Shown: positions 24,912 through 36,102 of the stretch, one piece after another
Layout: the number at the start of each line of letters is the position of its first letter
Numbering within the stretch: the stretch's first letter is position 1
NCBI GenBank assembly: GCA_033220425.1
Contig: CM065650.1
Coordinates: 3,410,001-3,474,000 of the forward strand
Length of the DNA stretch: 64,000 nt
Source: Lepraria neglecta
Taxonomy: Eukaryota; Ascomycota; Lecanoromycetes; Lecanorales; Stereocaulaceae
Direction of reading: 5' to 3'
Translations under genes and position numbers: made by a program
Notes under the pieces: generated by a model
The model's input: only the letters and a program-made list of their open reading frames with translations
Told to the model about the DNA's origin: nothing
The model's database searches: none

Positions 24912-27900
24912 TTTCTGAATCCTGGAACTCTCGCTATTATCGACACGATAGTAAGGGGGGTATACCCGTCTAATAACCGACCAACGCTATGACTACCGTT
25001 ACCGCTACCTACCTACCGATTAACGCCGGCGTCAAGCCAGTTAGTCAAAATTCGAATCGAATATCAAATTAAATAGTTAACTATAAGTTATAATAGCTTC
25101 CTCAGCGGGAGTAAGATAATAACTTAGATTAGATCCTAGCGATAGTACGCTTAGAGGAGCCGACGCGGGCGAAGAAGCCGGTGCCAGTACAATATAGATA
25201 AATACCGAGGAGTATACGGCGTTTTAGGCCTATTAGATATACTATCGATAGGCCTTATTAAGTTTCGAGATATAAGGGATAGTAAAGAGATCGATCCTAA
25301 GCCTAAAGATAAAAGACCTAAAGCTATATAAGGGTAATACCCCGGAGGAACTAGACGACTTTCTATATAAATATAAGCGTTAGTTTAATACTAAAGGCTT
25401 TAAGTAAGAAGACCCTAAAGGCGAGATACTAGCGGGCTAAGTATATTAAAGGGAGGAAATAAAGAAGAAAGTTACTTACGCTATAGGCTTCCTAGAGGAT
25501 AGAGCTAAGACTAACTAGAAGTCTTAGTTACTATAGTTCCCGATAGGGGCTAACTCGTAGATACATTTTAAGATATTATTATATAAGTTCCTTAAAGGCG
25601 ATAAAGACGAGGCGTATACTAAAGGTAGCTAGAAACTAGTAAACGCAAGGTAGCGAAAGGGTAATTCGGTTAATAAGTATTATAACTATATATACAAGCT
25701 ATATATTCGCCTTAGGGCCCTTAATAGGGAATAATCTTTTACTAATTAATAATTCTTTAACTACTTCTAAGTATAACTACTTTAGGAGTATAGGATAAAG
25801 CTAGATAAGCTAATTCCTAGGCTAAAGACTATATATAAACTATTATATTAGGTTTACTAATACGAGAAAATAGTAAGAATATATATATAGAAGGATAGAT
25901 AGAGAGATAAGTCTCGTCCTAAGGGGTCTACGAAACCCTAAGTTTCGAAGAAGGATAATAAATCTAACTAAATAGCTAATTATAATTAGAAGAAGGGTCG
26001 TAATAGTAAGAAGGACTTAGGTAATAAGCCTCCCTTCGTTATATAGAAGGATAAATTATCTAAAGATATCTAGGACCGCCAGTAGAAAGATTAGGCGTAC
26101 TTTAAATATATATTATCTAGATATAAGACGCGCGATTATATAGCAAAGGAACAAATATTATATAATACCTAAGTAATACTCGATATAGCAAAAAACAAGT
26201 AGGTATAGTAATAGCTCCGACCGCTATACCTATATAAGGAGTAATTATAATAACTCCCCCCGTCGATAAATCTGAGCTAATAGATATCTTATCAGGCAAC
26301 GCTAGTCTAAGTTAGAATATCGAGTCGAATACCGAGTCGAATATTAAATCGAATACTAAGTCGAACGTCGAATCGAATACCCCGCTAGCTACCAAGGTAG
26401 AACCCGTTATTAATACAAGGGTATAGGTAGTAAAGGTTCACGCTATAACCTAGCGAATCAAGGAACTGTTAAAGATAGATAGTATCTTTATTAGTAATAC
26501 CCTAGTACTAAATATAAAGGGTAAGACCAAGACTTTCAGTATACTAGCAGATAGTAGTACTAAAGTAAATATTATTAACCGTATAAGCGCCTAGAAGATA
26601 GGCTTACTGGTACTTAATACCAATATTAGGCTAAGTACGATCTATAGAGAGGTAGTAAAGACCTACGGGATATACTATATCGAATTCTAGTAAGAGGACG
26701 AACAAGGCTAAGTCTACTACTTTCAGGACACCTTTCTCGCTATAGATATTAATACCCGAATAATTCTTAGTATACTATAGCTAACTATAGCGAATCCAGA
26801 TATTGATTAGGTTAAGAAGTTATTCCGTTAGAGGATCTATACTACGGTAGTAGCTCTTACGACCACTTATCGAGTAGATATTATAGATCCGAAGGAGTTC
26901 GCTCGGCTTGCTATTAGTAAGGAAGTATACTATTTTATTATATATATACGTCAAGTAGTAAACGCTAACGAGCCTCCGGTCTATAGGGATCGTCGCGTAT
27001 ATATCGGTTAGGTAAGTAGTACTGCTACTAAGATAGTATAAATACCGCCGGAGTATAGCGAGTACTCTAACGTCTTTTCGGATAGTGGTACTATAGGGTT
27101 ACTAGAGTACAGACCTGTAGATCACGCTATCGACCTTATAGATAAGTGATAGCCGCTCTATAGTCCTATCTATAATCTGAACGAGGTAGAGCTCAAGACC
27201 TTACGAGGCTATATTAAGAGTAACCTTACTAATAGCTTTATATAGCTATCTATATTACTAGCGGGGTTACTAATCCTCTTCGTACGAAAGCCCGGTAGAG
27301 GTCTGCGCCTCTATATAGACTATCGAGGACTGAATATAATCACGATTAAGAATCGGTACCCTCTTCCCCTCGTCGGAGAATCTATTAATCGCCTAGCTAT
27401 AGCTAAGAGGTATACTTAATTAGATCTAACTACTATATATTACCGCCTTCGTATTAAGAAGGGTAATAAGTAGAAGACTACGTTTAGAATACGTTATAGT
27501 TACTTCGAGTACTAAGTCTTACTATTTAGGCTTATAAATACCCCTATAACGTTCTAAGCGTATATTAATCAAGTATTAGCCGAAAAGCTAGATATCTTTT
27601 ATATTATTTACCTTAATAATATTCTTATTTATATATAAGATACTAGTACTAAGTACGTCGAGGCTATAAAGTAGATTCTAGACAAATTAAGATAGTATAG
27701 CCTGTTTATTAATCTTTAGAAGTATCGTTTCGGTATAGATAAGGTATACTTCCTAGGCTATATTATCGCCCCTACAGGGGTAAGTATAGAGGAAGACCGT
27801 ATCTAGTTAGTTAAGAACTGGCTAGAACTGAAATCTATTCGAGAGATTCAGGTCTTCGTAGGCTTTGCGAATTTCTATCACAGGTTTATTAAGGGGTTTA

Positions 27901-30827
27901 GTTATATTATAGCTCCTCTAATAGAGTTAATAAAGATATTACTACCTAAAAGAGATATAGACTTGTACGCCCGAGTAGTCTCTAATATACAGAGAAATAT
28001 AGATATTATATTTAGAGGTATAGTATAGAAGGATATAAATACTATATCTAAAGGCACCCTAGATATAGACTCGTACGCCTAAGTAGTCTTTAAAGGTATA
28101 GACTCGTATACCCGAGTAGCCACTAAAGATATAGATTTATATACCCGAGTAGTCTTTAATATACAGAGGGATATAATTACTATATCTAGAGGTACTAAGA
28201 TAAACGAAAAGAGCTCTAAGAGTCTATTTATTCTTATACCTAAGGTAAAGAAGGCCTTTAAAGATTTAAAGATAGCTTTTACTACTATATTAATACTAAG
28301 GTACTTTAACCCGGAACTACTAATACGGGTAGAGACTAATATATCGGGCTATACTATTAGTAGTATCCTGAGTTAATTATATAGTGAAGTTTGGTACCTA
28401 GTAGTATACTACTTACGCAAATAAATTCCGGTAGAGACCCGGTATAATACGCACGATAAAGAACTATTAGCTATTATCGAGTTATTTAAATACTAGCGCT
28501 ACTACTATAAGGGTAGTAGGTATAAGACTTAGGTCTTAATAGATTATTATAATCTTAAGAGATTTATAAGTACTATATAACTAAATAGTCGTTAGATTCG
28601 TAAGGCGTAAGAACTAAGTCGCTACGACTTTACTATCGAATATCGTCAGGGGAAATATAATCCCGCGGACCTACTAAGTCGGATCCCTAACTACGAGTAG
28701 GATAATAGTATTACCGAACGAGAGAACTATTATCTACTTAATAAGCTGAAGTATACCCTATAAGGGTTCTATACTATAGGGTAGTCTACTTTTATAGTAG
28801 GCTACTTTTAGATACTTATTACTAGTACTAATAGGGTACCCGGTATATATAGATAGTAGGCCTAAATATAAGCTACTATTATAATCGAAGACCCTACGGG
28901 CGACTCCGTTAAGGATTAGTCTTTTAATAATTAACTCGAAGAGTTAACTCTCGAGGACGATTATATAAGGAATATTATAGAATAATTAAAGAAATCTATA
29001 ATTAACTCTCTAAGCGGCCTAAGTAGCTAACCCTATAGTCTTGCTAGAGGCAGACTATACTATAAGGGACGAATATATATTCCTGAGGTATTACGAGATA
29101 TCGTTATAGAATACTATTATAATAGTCCGCTAGCAGGCCATTTCGGTACTAAGAAGACTTAAGCACTTATTTAATACAAGTACTTCTAGCCGAAGCTTGC
29201 CAAGGATATAAGCGAATATATCGCTATATACTCTATATACGCTATAACCAAGTCATTAAGGTATAAACCGTATAGTAAGTTAATACCCTTACTAGTCCCT
29301 ACTTATAAGTAGAAGGATATATTATTAGACTTTATAACTAGGCTACCCCTATCGAAAGATTAGCGTAGGTATATATATAACTTAATCCTTGTAATCGTAG
29401 ATCGTCTTATAAAGATATTATATTATATAGTAGTAGATAAGATACTCGACGCTAAGTAGTTCGCCTAGATACTAATTAAGAACCTAGTTCGCTATTATAG
29501 ATTACCGGACTCTATAGTAATAGACCGTAGGTTACTATTCACCTCTTAGTTCTAGTCTAGCCTTATGTATTTCCTAGGGGTAAGATATCGCCTCTCGATA
29601 GCTTTTTACCCTTAGACTAATAGCTAGACTAAGCGACAGAATAGTACTATAGAATAATACTTACGAGCGTTCATCTGCTGGGAGCAGGATAACTAGGTAT
29701 AGTAGTTACCTATAGCGGAGTTTGCTTATAATAATATAAAGAACTCTACTACTAGTATATCGCTATTCGAGGCTAACCTTGGCTATAGTCTAAGGATATC
29801 TTAGGACGAGGAAATCGATCTGAAATCTTATTCTCGCGCCGCAGTTAATAATATAAAATATTTATTTATACTAATAGGCGTATATAAGGATACTATCTTA
29901 GCTATATATTAATTATAAGTAGAGTTCGCTAATAGATATTAGAAGCTACGAGACTATAAAGTCGGCGACTACGTTTAGTTAAATACTAAGTATATAAAGA
30001 TAAAGCGAAATAGGAAGCTAGAGTTCAAGAAATTCGGTCTATTCCTTATTATAGACGTTATCGGCTTATAGTCGTACTAACTAAAGCTACCGGATAGCTG
30101 GCGAATTCATAATATATTCTATATATCCTTACTAGAAAAGGACTCTTTAAAGTAGGGGGAGATAAGCTAAAGCCTAGAGGATATAGAATTCGACGAGGGC
30201 GATATACAGGACTATATTATCGCTAGCGTTATAGATAGTATAATTTTCGAACCCGGCGAGGATAGTAAGGTAGGAGGCCTATACTATTAAATCTATTAGG
30301 AAGGTTATCCTAATTTAGAGGATACTTAGGAACCCTTCGAGGGGGTCTCTTATCTATAGAAGCTATTAGGAAAGTTTTATAAGGAATACCCTAATAGGCC
30401 TATAGTAGAATCGGTAGCCGCCGGAAGGAGGCTATAACGATATATTCTAAAGAGACCTATATCTATAAATAAGGGTAAGGGTAGAAGAAAGCGTTAATAT
30501 CCGTAGCGATACTATAACCGATAGTACTCTTTTATCTATTTTCCTACCTACTAGGGAGGTTTTTATAGTTTTAATAAGACTAAGGCGTTATATAAGACAG
30601 AAGGATTAAAGTTCGAAAGATATCGATCTAACTAATCGACTCGGACTTCGAGTCGGATCTTATCTACTCGGTAGTTATCTAATAATTACTAGCGTATTAG
30701 TATAATATCTATATAATATAGTACCGGCGTACTGTAAAGCTGCTCCGGTAGGGGTAGCTAATTGCTATTCTTCTTCTTCCTACGCTTACTACCTTATAGG
30801 AGCTCGTCTTAGAAAAGAGAGGATAAT

Positions 30828-31052
30828 TATAAGGGCCGACTATAGAGATACTAGACCGGGTTCGGGAGACTATCCCTCTGGTACGGCTATACGACAGCGC
30901 AAGTCGCATAGTGGATCGGCTTGATGCGAGGGTGTAATCTCCCTCGATAAATATATTGTCTCTAAGGACTTCTACCTGAGTTCCTTAGGATTCAGTCTAT
31001 CTAGTAGCAAATCTACCAGTTACTTAGTCACGCATACCTAGACCCCGTTACA
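30828..31052 (+). repeat. Right LTR of nested gypsy element
   Basis: The second 225-bp copy, ending CCCCGTTACA and followed by CTGCG. The integrase reading of the older element resumes immediately after it, which proves the insertion point. Confidence 0.95.
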
Positions 31053-31890
31053 CTGCGTATCTACTACTCCTATATATAAGACGACTAGTTATAGTAGTTA
31101 CCGATTATAGAATTCGCTGATAATAACGCTACCTCCTCCGCTACTAAACTAACCCCGTTCTTCGCTAATAAGGGTTTCTACCCCCGTATAAGTTTCAGTC
31201 CCGATTCTACTACCTATAGCTCTATACGTACTAGGTTACAAGCCGCAAAGACGGGAGATATCACGGGAATAATATCTAAGATCCTTAAATATATAAAGAC
31301 TAACGCCGAGGACGCTAGCCGGCGGATAGCTAAGTAGGTAAATAAGAGAAGAAAGGATATAATCTATAAATCTAGTAACCTCGTATTCCTATTAAGTAGG
31401 AATATTAGAATAGCTAGGCTATTAAGAAAGCTAGATGATAAGATACTTAGACCCTTCCCTATAGTTAAATAAGTAGGCTATTCCTATAAGTTACTATTGG
31501 CGCCTACTATAAAGATCTATAATATTTTCTACTTAAGCCTATTACGGAAGGCTCTCTAGGACCTATTACTTAACTAGAAGATAGCTATATCTAGACTAGT
31601 TATAGTAGATAGAACGAAGTAATATAAGGTAGATAATATCCTTAACGCTAAGATAGACTATAGGCGATTAAAATACCGTATTAAATAGCGAGGCTATAAA
31701 GATAGGAATCTAGACTAATATAACGCGGATAATAGCGAATTCGATACCGCTGCTAATATAGTCGCCGAGTTCTATAGGAAGTACCTACGAAAGCCTAAAC
31801 CCGCTACCCTTCGCCGTCTCCGATTCAATAGAAACCCTATATAAGAACTACTACTCTATTACTAGCGCCGTAGGCGTCGCTTAATAAGGG

Positions 31891-32345
31891 GGAGGTGATA
31901 TTACGGTTATATATATATAGGAACTACTAGCTATAGGCCTTAACGGTACTTCTTAGTACGACTACGTACGTCTTAGCCTACTAGGGGCTTGGTATTTATA
32001 GTAATACTAAGTATCGCGTATATATACTTCTTCTCTCCTTAGCTTAGTTATCTTAGTTAATTACTATCTATATAATTCGCTCTATACTAGCTATATAATA
32101 TAAAGCGCTAGTACGAGCTAGATAATACCCTTTCTATTAGTAAGCTTACTTAGAAATATAATATTATCAAAAATACTCTATAAAATCGAGTTAATAGTAC
32201 TTCCTTAGTAAAGATACGAATATAGTCTTAGTAGAAACTTTCCTCTAAAGAAGAGATAGCTCTATATAACTAGATCCTACGCCTATAAGCCTAGAGCTAG
32301 CCTATACGAGTAGAGTAAATCTTTCTTCTAATAACAGATTATCGC
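31891..32345. other. Decayed 3' tail of the older gypsy element, probable LTR
   Basis: AT-rich, gene-free sequence after the chromodomain piece, beginning just after a G/A-rich tract (GGGGGAGG, 31,887-31,894), the position where a 3' LTR would start. No matching left LTR is visible in the window, so this is inference. Near 32,340 the base composition changes sharply to that of the gene-bearing region. Confidence 0.4.
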
Positions 32346-33698
32346 GACTTTCGGAGGCATTCCGCACTTGTAGCCAATCAAAGTGCTCCTATATTCAGTA
32401 GTCGATTCCCTCTTTCAGCTAGCGCCGCCAAGCAAGAACATCAAAATCGAAAAACGTATCGCAACTTCTTCGCAGTACTTCCCTGCGCCACATACGTCAT
32501 ATGATATCAAGATGATTTCATAAGTTTTGGAGTCAATCATTAGCTTGCTTGCGCATCAAGAATTTTTAGAATCGGCCCATTTGCGCAATAGTTATGAGCA
32601 AAAGAAGCGTTTTCGCTATGTTTTGCAGGCCACCCTATGGCCCGCGCACGCCTATAATGTGATGACACACGCCGCACTCCAAATCACGGATGGGCACAGG
32701 CCAGGCCTACTGGCAGTGCAGCCTGAGGAGCTCCGTCGAAAAGAAGCTGGCAAATCTCCACCACTAGTATTGTGCGCATTCGATGATCCTAGCGCAGTGC
32801 ATCTCAGCTGAACGGAGCGTTCGCTGCCGCATCGTTTCGGGGACGTGGATCCCGGAAGAGCTGGCACATTGGCCGCCTGAACGAAGTCGTAGCGGCAAGA
32901 GTGCGGTGGTTGGAAGTGGTCTCGCAGGGTCTGGGGCATGCATCGACCGGGCTTGCATAACGGACGCTTTGTTCTGCTGGAAGGTGTTTGGTGACTCGAC
33001 AGCGTAGGATCGCTCGCCCCGTTTTTTTTTTAGCAGTCACTCTCTATTGCCGCTTTTCTTACGTTCAGCTGACGTCTCTCGACTAACGAATGTTCATGGT
33101 TTCGAGACCTTGCAGCGAATGGCAAGGCAGCATTGAATGCAACCTGGAACGACTGAGACCTGCTAAGAGGCGCATGGTGCATTAGAGACGGCGTGGCGGA
33201 GGGCTTTGGTCGATCTTTGTGATTCCAGGGCAAGAATGCATACGATAACAATACTGCTCTGTAAGTGAGCAGAGAACCAGTCACTATATCTAGGATCAAT
33301 GCCATCTTGGACGAAACTAGCTCGCTTCATCAACTTTCCGCCTTCCAGCTGGCAAGAAAAGCAGCGAATCTCCTCTTTTATCACCGTTTGTCAAAGACTG
33401 GGCTAAACCCCAAAGTTCTCCTTTAAGGCCTTTACAGACCAGTACTACATTCTATGCGGGCTGTGCGATCATTGCATTCTGAGACTCATGCGCTGAGCTT
33501 GCGCAATACATTTAGAGGGCCACCCCTGTCAATCATTGCATGTTGCATAAGCTGATCTCCAAGCTCCTTGCTGCAAGAGCTCGAGCAGGTAGATATTAGC
33601 TTTTTATCTTACACGCTCAGTCCCTTTCTATCCTGCCCTGAAGCCCGTGCCACCCCTGCAAACAGTGATCGTATTGGTACAACTTGACCGATTCAGAT
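32346..33698. other. Gene-free spacer between AT block and cluster
   Basis: The sequence has normal GC content but no supported gene. The small overlapping open frames on both strands have no domain, no plausible splice structure and compete with each other. A T-rich run lies at 33,021-33,030. The 3' UTR of the dehydrogenase gene on the minus strand must fall in the right end. Confidence 0.6.
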
Positions 33699-34688
33699 TC
33701 AGTACTTGAACTCCTGACCGACAAGGTTCTCACTTAGCTTCCAGCACTTCTCAACGTGCTCAGGGTCGTACGCATGCTCAGCGGCGGGCTGCACAATCTG
33801 ACCGTTTTGCAGGTAGGCGGGAGCCTGCGCGGTGAGGTCCGGATCGAGGGCAGCAATGAGAGGCGTGGCGCCGATCTGCTCGTACGTCTTGAACCTCGGT
33901 TCATCTCCAACAACAAAATGGAAGTCCTTGCCTGTGTTGCGCTTCGTCACCGGCATGATGTCGCCATAGTCGTCCATGACTAGGTGAGAGCCGAGCTTGG
34001 TGTCAACGTTGGATCCAGGATGGCAGGCAAATGAGACGACGCCTCGCTGCTTGAGCCGATTGGTCACGCCGTGGGCGAACAGGATCTGAGCCGTTTTTGC
34101 CTGGCCGTAGCCTGTCCATGGGTCGTATGCTTTGCCGCCCGAAAAGGCGCTGTCGTCAAAGCGAACAGGAGAGATCTGATAGCCCGCGCTGGTGATGTTG
34201 ACGATACGGGCTCCATACGGACCATTAGCACCAGCTAAGAGAGCAGGCATGAGCAGGTTCGTCAGCAGGAAGTGTCCAACGTGGTTGGCCGACATCTGCA
34301 TCTCGATGCCCTGTTTGTCGACGGTGTACTCCTTCAGGGCCATGTTTCCAGCACTGTTGATCACGACGTCGATCTTGGATCCAGTCGCCGCCAGAATCTC
34401 GGGGGCGGCATGCCGCACCGAGTCGTGGTCGGATAAGTCCATCTGGACGAACGTCGCCTTGACCGAGGGGTCTATTCCGCGGATCGCTGAGAGAACGGGA
34501 TCAACCTTGGCAGCGGTTCGGGACGCGATAAGGATGTGTGCTGGCGAGGCTTTGGCGAGCTCTGTGGCCATGGAGCTCCCGATGCTAGGCTGGCCGGCGC
34601 CGGTGATGACAAAGACACGACCTTTGACTTGTGGAGTGAAGGCCGCAACTGCCTGCCTACTGGTCACCGTGGCGTCGAAGACGGGCAT
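33699..34688 (-). CDS. sol3: Short-chain dehydrogenase/reductase (Sol3-type)
   Basis: A single-exon protein of 329 aa from the SDR superfamily, similar in layout to retinol-dehydrogenase or WWOX-like fungal SDRs. An NAD(P) motif of the form TGAGQPSIG lies at residues 29-37 and is slightly atypical. NSAG is at 111-114, the catalytic Ser is at 167 (ITSAG), and Tyr194 and Lys198 form YGQAK. The frame stays open 49 codons further upstream, but ATG 34,688 has a CACC context and starts where SDR homology starts. There is no signal peptide, so it is probably cytosolic. It lies at the left edge of the cluster and is read away from the regulator. In the solanapyrone set the dehydrogenase is Sol3. A role in reducing the aldehyde of the end product is inference. 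The symbol is given by cluster match. Confidence 0.85.
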   Translation of the reverse strand: MPVFDATVTSRQAVAAFTPQVKGRVFVITGAGQPSIGSSMATELAKASPAHILIASRTAAKVDPVLSAIRGIDPSVKATFVQMDLSDHDSVRHAAPEILAATGSKIDVVINSAGNMALKEYTVDKQGIEMQMSANHVGHFLLTNLLMPALLAGANGPYGARIVNITSAGYQISPVRFDDSAFSGGKAYDPWTGYGQAKTAQILFAHGVTNRLKQRGVVSFACHPGSNVDTKLGSHLVMDDYGDIMPVTKRNTGKDFHFVVGDEPRFKTYEQIGATPLIAALDPDLTAQAPAYLQNGQIVQPAAEHAYDPEHVEKCWKLSENLVGQEFKY

Positions 34689-36102
34689 GGTGACGGAAAT
34701 AATCGAGGTCTGGGGCTTTGGTGAAAGGTTGTGACTTGTGAGGCAAACGTCAAGGGCCACTGGAAAGGTTACTGGCTGGTGGGTGTCCTGATGACAGTAA
34801 GAGTCGCCGGTAGCCGCTCTTATAAGCGATTGCAATCATGCTGCGCTTTACGGATATATACCTAAATCCGCAGCTTCCAAGTCATGCCTGCTGCGAAGCA
34901 GTGGGTGCAACAGGCGTGGCGAAGGGGGTGGGGGGCTGGGCCGTCGGGATTCGCGAAAGACATGATATAAACGACAAACCAGTTTAAAAAAATATACAGC
35001 CTGGTGTGGAGGTGTGGGGTGGTGTGACTGTGACATGATCTACAGCCTGGTGTGGAGGTGTGCCGTGGTGTGCTAGTGTTATCGGCCTCGGCCATGCTGA
35101 CAGCGCTAGCCGTTGTAGGGAGCGGCTGCACAACTCGGACTAATAAGCCACTATGCGGGTAGGTACTTACGGCCGGTAGACAGTTAGGATATGTCAAGTC
35201 CGCTTGTAGGCCCTAGGCGTTGTCGTCGGGTGACAATTTACTTAGGTGAAGACACCCAATACATAGGTGTGTTATTTGTGGTAAAGTGTTGTGTTGTATT
35301 GTGCTAAGTTCCTAGGTGTGGCAAGAGCCATTCAATAGACGCCTGCAGGGCGCCGAGCCGCTAACGGCCCAACACCGTGGAACATCAGCGGGCACTCCAA
35401 CCATTAGCCGCTACATGTGCCCCACTCCTCCCGCTATCGAAGTACTTAGATAGGCAGCTACTTGAATACCTTACTTTGACAGGTGATTAGCTATTCACTC
35501 TATTGAGTTCTGAGCGTAACCGTTGAAAAAGTGCCATTTGTTCTGTCTATCGCGTAGAGAGCCCGGAGAAAATATATACCTGTTGACCCGTCGGACTGAT
35601 CAGTAAGCAATGGCCCCGGGATTACACGACGTGCAGGTGACATCTGGCTCAGAAGCAACTGCATGCCAGCTGCAAAGCTACTCACTCTGATTATGTAGAA
35701 GATCAACAGATCGCTCAAAAGTCGGTGAAGACGTTTAGCATCTTCACGCACTAAACTACTGGTCAAAGGATTCTACTAGGTAACCTTGTTCGATGTCCAA
35801 CCAAGCAACCTTATTAGCTGCTGTTAGGGATGGGGCAGAACACGTGATTATCATGACTAAGCAAGGTGCTAACTACTTAGCACGCTCTGCCCATGTAAGA
35901 TAAACAAGCAACCTTCCAGAATACAATAAATCTGTCCCCATAATCTGTTCTGAAGGATATGAGCTGTCGACGCTGGATCAGCCCATAACAGCTACTAATG
36001 CCGATCTTGAGGACGAGGCTTAGCTTCGCGAAGCCTTGAGAGGGATTACAAGTGAAGCGCTGTCTGGTCGATTCTACTTCCAGTAACACCGCCAGGACCA
36101 CG
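34689..36102. promoter_or_regulatory. Divergent intergenic region, SDR / regulator
   Basis: A 1.4-kb spacer between two divergent genes, so it holds both promoters. It carries a TTATAAG-like box on the minus strand near 34,818-34,824, about 130 bp upstream of the SDR ATG. A 22-bp direct repeat occurs twice (34,995-35,016 and 35,041-35,062, core CAGCCTGGTGTGGAGGTG). There is a TCGGCCTCGGCC motif near 35,082 and a CGGCCG palindrome at 35,170-35,175. A small hairpin GTGCTAA...TTAGCAC is at 35,866-35,883. No gene was found in it. Confidence 0.5.

Larger units (their letters stand above)
24687..31052 (+). mobile_element. Nested Ty3/gypsy element with both LTRs and target duplication
   Basis: A full-length fossil element of 6366 bp inside the older gypsy element. 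Its ends are LTRs of 225 bp each (24,687-24,911 and 30,828-31,052), flanked by a 5-bp target duplication (CTACG at 24,682-24,686, CTGCG at 31,053-31,057, one RIP-type difference). Parts between the LTRs: Gag with zinc knuckle near 26,097-26,150, protease near 26,530-26,690, reverse transcriptase about 27,120-27,790, an unusual repeated insert about 27,955-28,200, RNase H about 28,290-28,700, integrase about 29,070-29,780, a C-terminal region to about 30,150, and a purine-rich tract just before the right LTR. It is broken many times. The LTRs differ at 17 sites, 16 of them transitions, so divergence reflects RIP rather than time. Confidence 0.92.
20230..31890 (+). mobile_element. Older chromodomain Ty3/gypsy element, split by nested insertions
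   Basis: A fossil gypsy element in three pieces. Piece 1 (about 20,230-21,905) has Gag with a zinc knuckle near 20,640-20,710, a protease region and reverse transcriptase (about 21,270-21,905; LDLKDIYYYIRI stretch). Piece 2 (about 24,110-24,686) has the integrase zinc part and DDE core (ISIDFITGLPEVDGRNAIF). Piece 3 (31,053-31,890) has the integrase C-terminus and a chromodomain near 31,630-31,810 (IDYRRLKYRIK...RGYKDRNLD). Pieces 2 and 3 are separated exactly by the nested element and its target duplication. Pieces 1 and 2 are separated by about 2.2 kb of unrelated or deleted sequence. It is broken throughout, older than its insertion, and heavily RIP-mutated. Confidence 0.85.

Noticed and set aside
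1-32340. RIP-degraded P450 gene as reported next to the A. rabiei solanapyrone cluster
   Set aside because: I looked for heme-loop and ExxR remnants in the AT-rich block and saw none. The recognisable remnants are transposon genes.
1-32340. Tc1/mariner elements
   Set aside because: No DDE/DDD pogo- or mariner-type motif could be recognised by eye on either strand. Decay is too strong to exclude them.
32527-33384. Cluster of small open frames on both strands left of the SDR gene
   Set aside because: They overlap each other, show no domain, and no splice model joins them into a longer protein.
34192-34734. 180-aa plus-strand open frame
   Set aside because: It lies antisense to the SDR coding region, has no domain and mirrors its codon pattern.
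35830-35895. Small foldback with GTGCTAA/TTAGCAC core
   Set aside because: The arms are short and the outer pairing is imperfect, with no target duplication; not enough for a mobile element call.
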